From positions 248,001-312,000 of the forward strand of contig NC_065556.1 in the NCBI RefSeq assembly GCF_022605725.1: DNA of 64,000 nucleotides, written 5' to 3'. Below the pieces are notes generated by a model that had not been told where the DNA came from, ran no database searches, and worked only from the letters and a program-made list of their open reading frames with translations. Shown one piece after another: positions 57,990-64,000 of this stretch (within the stretch, counting starts at the first letter, position 1; the number at the start of each line of letters is the position of its first letter). The position numbers and the translations under genes are program-made. This DNA is from Anthonomus grandis grandis. Its lineage: Eukaryota; Arthropoda; Insecta; Coleoptera; Curculionidae.

Positions 57990-60210
57990 ATGGAATTATC
58001 CATACTCGATACCGAGAAACTCATTAATGAGATACAGTTAAGACCCGCGATTTGGAATATGCGCGATGACGCATATTCCGATCGTATTCAGAGAGAGAGA
58101 TCGTGGGAGGAGGTAATTACAATATTTTCTTCAGAAGAGATTACGGTAGATGAAAAAAAACAAATTGGTAGGTATATTGTTCCTAATTAATTTTTGCTTT
58201 CAGTTTTTATTAATTTTGCTTTGTATTTAATAAGTACATAATAAGTATGTATGTATATATATGAGTTGTATAGTAGGTACCTACTTTATTAAATATTATT
58301 ATAAAATAACAGTTTAATAAATACCACACTAAGTTGGAGAGCCGCATTAAAAATAGTGGTTTAACCAATGGTAGTGGATCAATATTGAGAAAATAATTGG
58401 CAAATTCTTGTGCCTGTGGTCTAAGGCTCTTGGATTTCCTCTGCTAAGCATGTCAGCCCTTACATTTTGGAAAAAATTACCTCTTGCAGTGCCATCTTCA
58501 TGAAGACCATCTCTAACTCTTACAAAATTGTGTAATACACAGCATGCTTTTATTATATCCTCAACTAATTCTAGATCTACATTAAGCGGTCTATGAAAGA
58601 TTCGCCACTTATTAGCTAAAATTCCAAAGGTGCATTTAATGTATCTTCGCGCTCTGAATAATCGATAATTAAGAATTTTTTTCAAAACAGATAAATTAGC
58701 TCCACCATAAGGTCTTAATAGATTTTCTAAGAGAGGAAATGCTTTATCACCCACTATTACAAAAGGATATTCTGTAGAATCAGTCTCCTCAATTCGTCTT
58801 GATGTAGGAATATGTAACATTCCATTTGTCATTTTTTCATAAAGTGTAGAGTTTTTAAAAATTCCAGAGTCACTGCATTTCCCATATGATCCAACATCAA
58901 TGTATGTAAATAAGTAATTGCTATCACACATTGAAAATAGAACCATAGAAAAATAATTTTTGTAATTATTAAACATAGACCCACTGTTTGCTGGCCGAAT
59001 AATGCGAATATGCTTGCCATCTATGGCTCCTATGCAGTGTGGAAAATTAGATTTTTCTTTAAAGCCTTTGGCTATTTCAAGTAATTTTTCAGCGGTTAAT
59101 TTCGGAAAGGCAGTATTTGCAAGCTTTGCAAACTACTTGAACGATCAAACTGGCTGTCGATTGTCCAACTCTAAATGCGTAATGTAAGTCCACAAACGAA
59201 CAACCACTTGCAAGGTATCTACAAGAAAAAAAATACATTTTTAATATACCTATGTATATAAATAATATTTTTTATTGAAACTAACATTGCATTTTATTTA
59301 AAATATAATTTTTTTTATTAATTAAAACTTTGTGTATGAAAATTGCCGATTGACTATTTTATTTAATTTTAAGTAAAAAGTTATATTTTATTATTTTTAT
59401 TGGAAATAATTTTACAAGTGTTTAAACATTATTTTTAACATCTTTTAAACTAAATATAAATATTATTACAAGGTTAGGTAGAGATGTAATTAATAACTGT
59501 TACTTGTAAAATTAATTCTACTAATACATACATACATAAATTATATGATTAGCAAAAGGTGCAATATGATATAATTAATGCTTTTTTATCATGGAGATTT
59601 TTGTTTCAGGTGCTACACTTAAAAAAAAGTGGAAGAACATTAGACATAGGTATGCAAGAGACATAAATGCCTCCAAAGGAAAATCGAGACAGGGGCAGAA
59701 AAGTAAGCCTCCTTATATGTATACAAAGCACTTAAGGTTTTTGTCGGACGTAGTTCAGAAACGACCGACGGAATCAACCGATGACTCTTTTGTTTTGAAT
59801 GAAGGCGAAGTAGAAGATATGGAAAGCCGAGAATTAGAAAATATCGAGGACTTGGAAAATCAGCCTGAAGCAGGTATAACACCACCTAAAAGTAAAAATC
59901 AGCCTATAGCAACAACAAAAGGTAAAAAAAGGAAAGCCGATACTATGGAAAAAAAAGTTGGTTCAGGCACTGGAAGATCATAACATCAGACAAAAAGAAA
60001 AGGCTGATAAAAAAAAGGAAAATGAAGATGCCGACAGGTTATTCCTGCTGGATTATCATTGCTGGCACCGTTGAAATCCATACCACAACATCTAAATTTT
60101 GCTGCAAAAATGGATCTTATGCAAACCTTAAATAAGTACATTAGCCCACCACCTGCACTACAATCGCAACATAGAGCTAATGAGTACCAATCTTCTACAA
60201 ACGCAAGAAT
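57990..60210 (+). pseudogene. Harbinger accessory protein with MADF and BESS regions
   Basis: Exon 1 is 57990-58167 (MELSILDTEKLINEIQLRPA, then WNMRDDAYSDRIQRERSWEE). A 1442-bp GT-AG intron follows (58168-59609). Exon 2 from 59610 completes the MADF domain in phase (KQIG joined to ATLKKKWKNIRHRYARDI, and YMYTKHLRFLSDVV). After an acidic linker the frame shifts near 59975 (ALEDHNIRQKEKADKKKENE) and again near 60045. A BESS-like motif follows (LSLLAPLKSIPQHLNFAAKM, then DLMQTLNKYISPPP) and a stop near 60210. In Harbinger elements such a Myb/MADF partner helps DNA binding and nuclear import of the transposase (established). The intron contains the catalytic exon of the transposase on the other strand. 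Confidence 0.8.
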
Positions 60211-60453
60211 ACCAAATTAAAATGATTCTTTTTCTTACGAGTCACCATCTCAATATCAACCAGGAACAATCAATTCAGGAACGCAAGTTTTTTCACATGA
60301 ACGTGTTGAAGCACCGTTTACATCTCCAACTGGCTCAATCATGTATTCCCAATTCCAAAAATCTCATCCATGATTCTCTAAGAGACCAACATACAAAATT
60401 GACGAAAAACAAAGAAAAACACAAAGTCACGGTCTTACAACATGTAATTAAAC

Positions 60454-60495
60454 GGGCTACACGTGTTTCGCTCTAGTTAGAGCATCATCAGGCCT
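60454..60495 (-). ncRNA. Hammerhead ribozyme, minus-strand copy
   Basis: On the minus strand: AGGC, CTGATGA, T, GCTCT, AACT, AGAGC, GAAA, CACGTG, TA, GCCC. The core and stem II are intact. Stem I is AGGC against GCCC, one pair weaker than the plus-strand copy. Confidence 0.75.
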
Positions 60496-60645
60496 AAAAT
60501 AAAAACACTACTTAAAAGAATACTATAAAAGAACTTTATGTAAGTTTTTAGTTTTATATAAAAATACTACTTAAATAAAACTAAAAACTTACATAAAGTT
60601 TTTTTATGTAAGTTTTTAGTTTTATTTAAGTAGTGTTTTTATTTT

Positions 60646-60687
60646 AGGCCTGATGATGCTCTAACTAGAGCGAAACACGTGTAGCCT
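60646..60687 (+). ncRNA. Hammerhead ribozyme, plus-strand copy
   Basis: Stem I AGGC (60646-60649); CTGATGA (60650-60656); T; stem II GCTCT (60658-60662) with loop AACT and AGAGC (60667-60671); GAAA (60672-60675); palindromic CACGTG stem III; triplet GTA ending at 60683; stem I partner GCCT (60684-60687). All core bases fit the hammerhead consensus and every stem pairs. Confidence 0.85.
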
Positions 60688-61759
60688 GTTTAATGACATG
60701 TTGTGAGACCGTGACTTTGTGTTTTTCTTTGTTTTTCGTCAATTATGTATTCCCAAGATTCTGATACGTCTAACTATTGCTATCTATAAATACCTAAATA
60801 CTTTAATTATGTAATATCATTTAAGTTTATTTTTGTTTGGTTTCATAAATATGTAGTTTATGAATAATAAACAGTTTTTTTTTAATATAACACATAATAT
60901 TTGCCAGCCTAAGAACTAAAGAATCCAAAAGGCGTGTTAACCATTAGGCAAATATTTTTACCCTTTTTACAAGTATCAAGTAGATAGCTTCCTGAGACGC
61001 CACTATAATTATTAAATTTGTTTTATTCCTAATCGGCTAAAAAAGTTTTGAATAAATAATAATAAACCGATTTTTAAAAAAATCTTTTACACCCTGTAGA
61101 AAACGGAAACTACAGTCAGGCCATACAAATAAGTAAGTATATATAAAAATCTTATTTTCGGATGGTAAATAAGCAGCCATTATAATCTTTGTACCGAACT
61201 TTAAATCAACATGTATGATTGATTATTATAAATAATTTGCTTAAACTTACCTTAAAGTTATTAAAAGTTTTTCTTCTGCGGGTATGCTGTCTCGCATTAT
61301 GGTGTCAGTTGTTGATATGGTGTCTTTAAGTATTTCAAACAGCTCTTCGAATGTTTCCTTAGACATTCTTGTAAAGTTGAATGATTTTTCAGAGTCGTTT
61401 TTAATTTCCTCATACAGCGTATAAAAATACCCCGTATGTGTCGTTTCCCTTATTATAGGGTATATCCAAAACCGCGGCTTTCTTTTCTTAATTTTTTGTG
61501 ATAATACATTTGCAGTTAATAAAGAAAGAAACTCTTCATCACTACTACTACTGTCGGATGAACTCATTTCGAATGTCTTCGCTATACATCTGACAACAGC
61601 GAACTGATTTTTTTTTCCACAACACGCGCGAGACCAGCGCCAGCGGCCGACTCGGCCCACACCGCTCACAAACAGCTCCGTGTGTTTCGAAACAGTCGGC
61701 TGCCGATCGGCGGCTGACTCGGCACAAAACGCTCCCAAACAGCTCGTGTGTTTTAGCTC

Positions 61760-62199
61760 TTAGACGTAGAAAAACAATTTCAAGCTTCGAAAAAATAACT
61801 TGTTAAAAGGAGATACATTATTGTACAATACCATGTGTCTCCTAATGTATTGTAATTGGATTTCTTCACATTTTCAAAATAATAATAAAATAAGTCAAGT
61901 TATTGGCTTTTTCAGGACAAGACAACTATATAGAAAGATAAAGTTAAAAAAAGCCAAAATCTATACCACTCTAGTCTAGTACATCACAGCACACTTCTGT
62001 GTAGTAAGACCACATTTAGAGAATGCTTCTGTAATATAGTCTTAAGTTGATTCCAACAAAAACTTCAATAAGAAAAAATAGAAGATTTTTAAGGGATTTA
62101 CATATATGAAAAAATCATTCTTCTCCTTATACAAGGTGAGACATAAGAAGCAAATATTTTTAACCTAATAATAAAACTGTAAGTTTAGTTTACTCTAAA
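61760..62199. other. No gene recognised
   Basis: AT-rich spacer between the Harbinger end and the interrupted mariner relic. Confidence 0.3.
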
Positions 62200-64000
62200 A
62201 AAATGTATTGTTAACACCAAATAGGTAATAAAAAAGAATTTTAATTATACGTTTATATTGATAAACGGACAATAATATCTGGCATATGATTACCATTTTC
62301 ATTGACGCATTGTTTAAGTTCTCAAAAATTTCCTCCATTCTTTCCAGTAGATTTTTATTGATTAGGCTAACTTCGCAACGAATTGCTTCCTTTCATTCAT
62401 CTAACGCACGTGGCCTGGTCTCGTAAGCACGCGACTTAAGGTATCCCCACAAGAAAAAATCACACATGGATAAGTCAGGGGATCGGGGAGGTCATACAAT
62501 TTATGTAAATGGGTTATTTGGGATAATTAACGAGGAGCAGGGACAGTTAGTATGTTTTGCTGATGACACAGTACTGATTGTAACAGGCAAGACTTGGCTT
62601 GAAGCAAAAATTAAAGCTGAAACTGCACTTAAACATGTAAAAGCCTGGTTTGATCAGCATTGTTTAACACTCAATGCCAGAAAGTCAGTTTTCCCGAACT
62701 TTTCAGCTGGCAATATTAATTCATCTCAAATCACAAAGTTAAAAGTTCATCAGTATGAATGCCAAGATATTGCTCAGTGCCAATGCCAACTTGAAATTAT
62801 TTCTGTTGATGAATACAAGTACCTTGGAGTGATACTGGACTCTAACCTAAAATGGCAGGCACATGTTCAGTATATAGCAAACAAAATCAGGAAATTAATT
62901 TACAAGTTCTGTCATTTGCGCACGTTTATGAAGTTAAAAACTCTAAAAATGTTGTATTCTACTACTGTTGAGTCTATACTTAACTATTGCATCTTGGCAT
63001 GGGGGGCTTCTTGTCAATATGTATTAGAGCCATTGATTATTACTCAAAAATACTTACTAAAAATCATTCATAATAAAAATAAGATGTACTCTTCAATCCA
63101 ATTATTTAAAGATGCAGAAGTGTTTACAGTAAACCAGATTTATATTAAGCCTATAGTTATGTTTATCTCAAGAACAAAAATAAATCTAAACTTTATTAAT
63201 CATGGTCTCTAAACACGGCAGGTAAACATGGCAGTAATCCCAAATGCAAGACTTACAAAATGTCAAAGAAGCCTTTTATATACAGTGCCAAAGATTTTTA
63301 ATATGTTACCAAATGAACTAAAAATTGCTCCTTATAAAAAAATAAAAAATAAATTAAATAATTGGTTGATTGTTAATAATGTTATTTTTAATATATAAAC
63401 ATATTTATTGATAGTTCTATTGTATTATAATTATCAAAGTGATACATTTTGTGAAAAAAATATAAAAAGTATAAAGGTTATTAAAATTTGTTATATTGTA
63501 AAAAATAGATATATATTAAAGTAATTAGATACTCTTATACACACACAGAGGTATGCTCCATTGAGTATAATATATATTTGGTTTGAGATGTTTTATTTTT
63601 ATAAATGAATAAATAAATAAATATTTTAAAAAAAAAATGTCGTCGCCAAACCGTGATATGAGATTGTTAGGAAACAGGCGGCGAAGAACAGGGATAGATG
63701 CTCTGTCGGCATGTGCCGTGGCCCCATCTAGCTGAAACCACAAATCTTGGACATCCATACCTCTTCTTTGTAAGTCAGGAATGAAAAAGTTGTTAACCAT
63801 ATAAATGTATCAACGAGATGTTACGGTAACGGTAACCCCATTTTCTTAAAAAAAAATATTCCAATGACGCCAAATTTTGTTGCCGTGCACAAAACTGTTA
63901 CCATAGGCTGTGGAGTGGTTTTTCATGCATATCTCGCGGATTTTCCTCAGCCCAGTAACGACAATTTTGTCTGCTGACTGTCCCATTAAGGTGGAAATAG
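62200..64000 (-). pseudogene. Mariner-like transposase relic interrupted by a LINE
   Basis: Minus strand from 64000: HFHLNGTVSRQNCRYWAEEN with PRDMHEKPLHS, then shifts, then MVNNFFIPDLQRRGMDVQDL with WFQLDGATAHADRASIP (second Asp) and LISRFGDD, ending at about 63638. After the LINE it resumes near 62495 as PPRSPDLSMCDFFLWGYLKS (third Asp) and RAYETRPRALDE, to about 62260. Stops and shifts are present. The gene extends beyond the window at its 5' side. Motifs match the DD41D-type mariners at 35-38 kb, though this copy is from a different family. Confidence 0.75.
62496..63637 (+). mobile_element. 5'-truncated LINE inserted in the mariner relic
   Basis: The frame continues from the junction: TIYVNGLFGIINEEQGQLVC, FADDTVLIVTGK (active site intact), LNARKSVFPNF, EYKYLGVILDSNLKWQAHVQ and ESILNYCILAWG. 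It reaches a single TAA at 63210-63212 and then stays in the same frame (TRQVNMAVIPNARLTKCQRS, NMLPNELKIAPYKKIKNK) to TAA at 63396-63398. The 3' end has an AATAAATAAATAAAT tract and an A-run to 63637. The first residues of the open frame are antisense mariner sequence, not part of the LINE. Few lesions, so a recent insertion. Confidence 0.85.

Larger units (their letters stand above)
60353..60739. mobile_element. Foldback insertion with two opposed hammerhead ribozymes
   Basis: CAATCATGTATTCCCAA (60336-60352) and CAATTATGTATTCCCAA (60740-60756) flank the insert, a 17-bp duplication with one mismatch. Inside, a long inverted repeat runs from about 60393 to 60741 (outer arms TTGACGAAAAACAAAGAAAA and mirror). 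It carries one hammerhead on each arm in opposite orientation, and inner arms rich in ACTTAAATAAAACTAAAAAC. No coding sequence. The architecture matches inverted Penelope-type pseudo-LTR ends joined together. Confidence 0.8.
58347..61567 (-). pseudogene. Harbinger DDE transposase (HARBI1-like), two exons
   Basis: Exon 1 is 61567-61251 (MSSSDSSSSDEEFLSLLTAN, PRFWIYPIIRE, FNFTRMSKETFEELFEIL; donor GTAAGT). Exon 2 is 59218-58347 (acceptor TTGTAG), phases agreeing: RYLASGCSFVDLHYAFRVGQ, a frameshift near 59115, then CIGAIDGKHIRII (first Asp). SMFNNYKNYFSM, YIDVGSYGKCSDSGIF (second Asp), VGDKAFPLLENLLRPYGG and RRYIKCTFGILANKWRIF follow. In HARBI1-type proteins the Lys in YIKCTFG is the catalytic Glu; here codon 58637-58635 is AAA. 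With the frameshift, this copy is inactive. The intron (61250-59219) contains exon 2 of the MADF gene on the other strand. Confidence 0.85.
57713..61759. mobile_element. PIF/Harbinger transposon with both ends and TTA duplication
   Basis: The left end GAGCTAAAACACACGGAGCT and the right end (mirrored GAGCTAAAACACACGAGCTG) are inverted repeats over about 60 bp with small differences. TTA flanks at 57710-57712 and 61760-61762, the 3-bp duplication typical of PIF/Harbinger. Length is 4047 bp. It encodes an antisense pair: a MADF/BESS protein on plus and a DDE transposase on minus. A 387-bp Penelope-type foldback lies inside. Sub-terminal GTCGGC and CACACG repeats are plentiful. Confidence 0.9.

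Noticed and set aside
62466..62495. Start of the 248-codon plus-strand frame as a genuine N-terminus
   Set aside because: These codons are antisense to the mariner PPRSPDLSM block; the true LINE sequence begins at the insertion junction.
1..64000. CRISPR arrays, tRNA or rRNA genes, bacterial operons, viral genomes
   Set aside because: No regularly spaced repeats, no cloverleaf or rRNA segments noticed by eye, and coding evidence is eukaryotic throughout. A covariance-model tRNA scan would be needed to exclude a missed tRNA.

Overview
The window looks like AT-rich, intron-bearing nuclear DNA of an insect, probably a beetle (inference). Evidence: recognisable animal genes with very short GT-AG introns (57-69 bp), and a dense mix of insect-type transposons: jockey/CR1-like LINEs, Tc1/mariner with DD41D spacing, PIF/Harbinger, hAT, P-element-like and Penelope-like elements. 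There is no sign of operons, bacterial genes or CRISPR. Most long open reading frames are transposon relics.

Host genes. CIAO1, the cytosolic Fe-S targeting WD40 protein, is complete on the minus strand (39113-48600): five exons, 337 codons, seven WD repeats and an 8.3 kb first intron full of retroelements. The last two exons of KCTD9 lie on the minus strand (53663-54060). A cysteine/proline-rich gene of at least three exons is on the minus strand (12878-16149), with a LINE relic in its last intron. A 50-residue protein with 20 cysteines is encoded on the plus strand (26416-26721). A candidate unassigned 3'-terminal exon lies at 4222-4395.

Region by region. 0-3 kb: a ZMYM/hAT zinc-finger fragment and a broken THAP/P-element-like transposase. 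4.98-7.55 kb: an unclassified inverted-repeat element with an ACT target duplication, carrying only a small spliced gene. 7.8-12 kb: Tc1, LINE and mariner relics. 12.9-16.1 kb: the Cys-rich gene with its intronic RNase H-bearing LINE. 18.6-24.8 kb: two different Harbinger relics, a nearly open LINE and a hAT relic. 25-31 kb: foldbacks and MITEs, the second Cys-rich gene, a LINE gag and a ZMYM1-like hAT. 32.4-34.5 kb: LINE plus Penelope-like sequence with a hammerhead ribozyme. 34.7-38.8 kb: a mariner inside a mariner. 39-48.6 kb: CIAO1. 50-53.2 kb: an inverted-repeat element holding a LINE gag and a hAT MITE. 57.7-61.8 kb: a complete-ended Harbinger with two interlocked antisense genes. 62.2-64 kb: a mariner interrupted by a LINE.

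Most striking signals: (1) hammerhead ribozymes in Penelope-like sequences, two of which differ by a compensatory stem I change, and short foldback insertions with target duplications that carry the motif; (2) a DD41D mariner with an intron inserted at TA inside another DD41D transposase gene, where removing it restores an exact 358-codon frame apart from two point lesions; (3) the interlocked antisense gene pair in the Harbinger element; (4) the unclassified 4977-7550 element.
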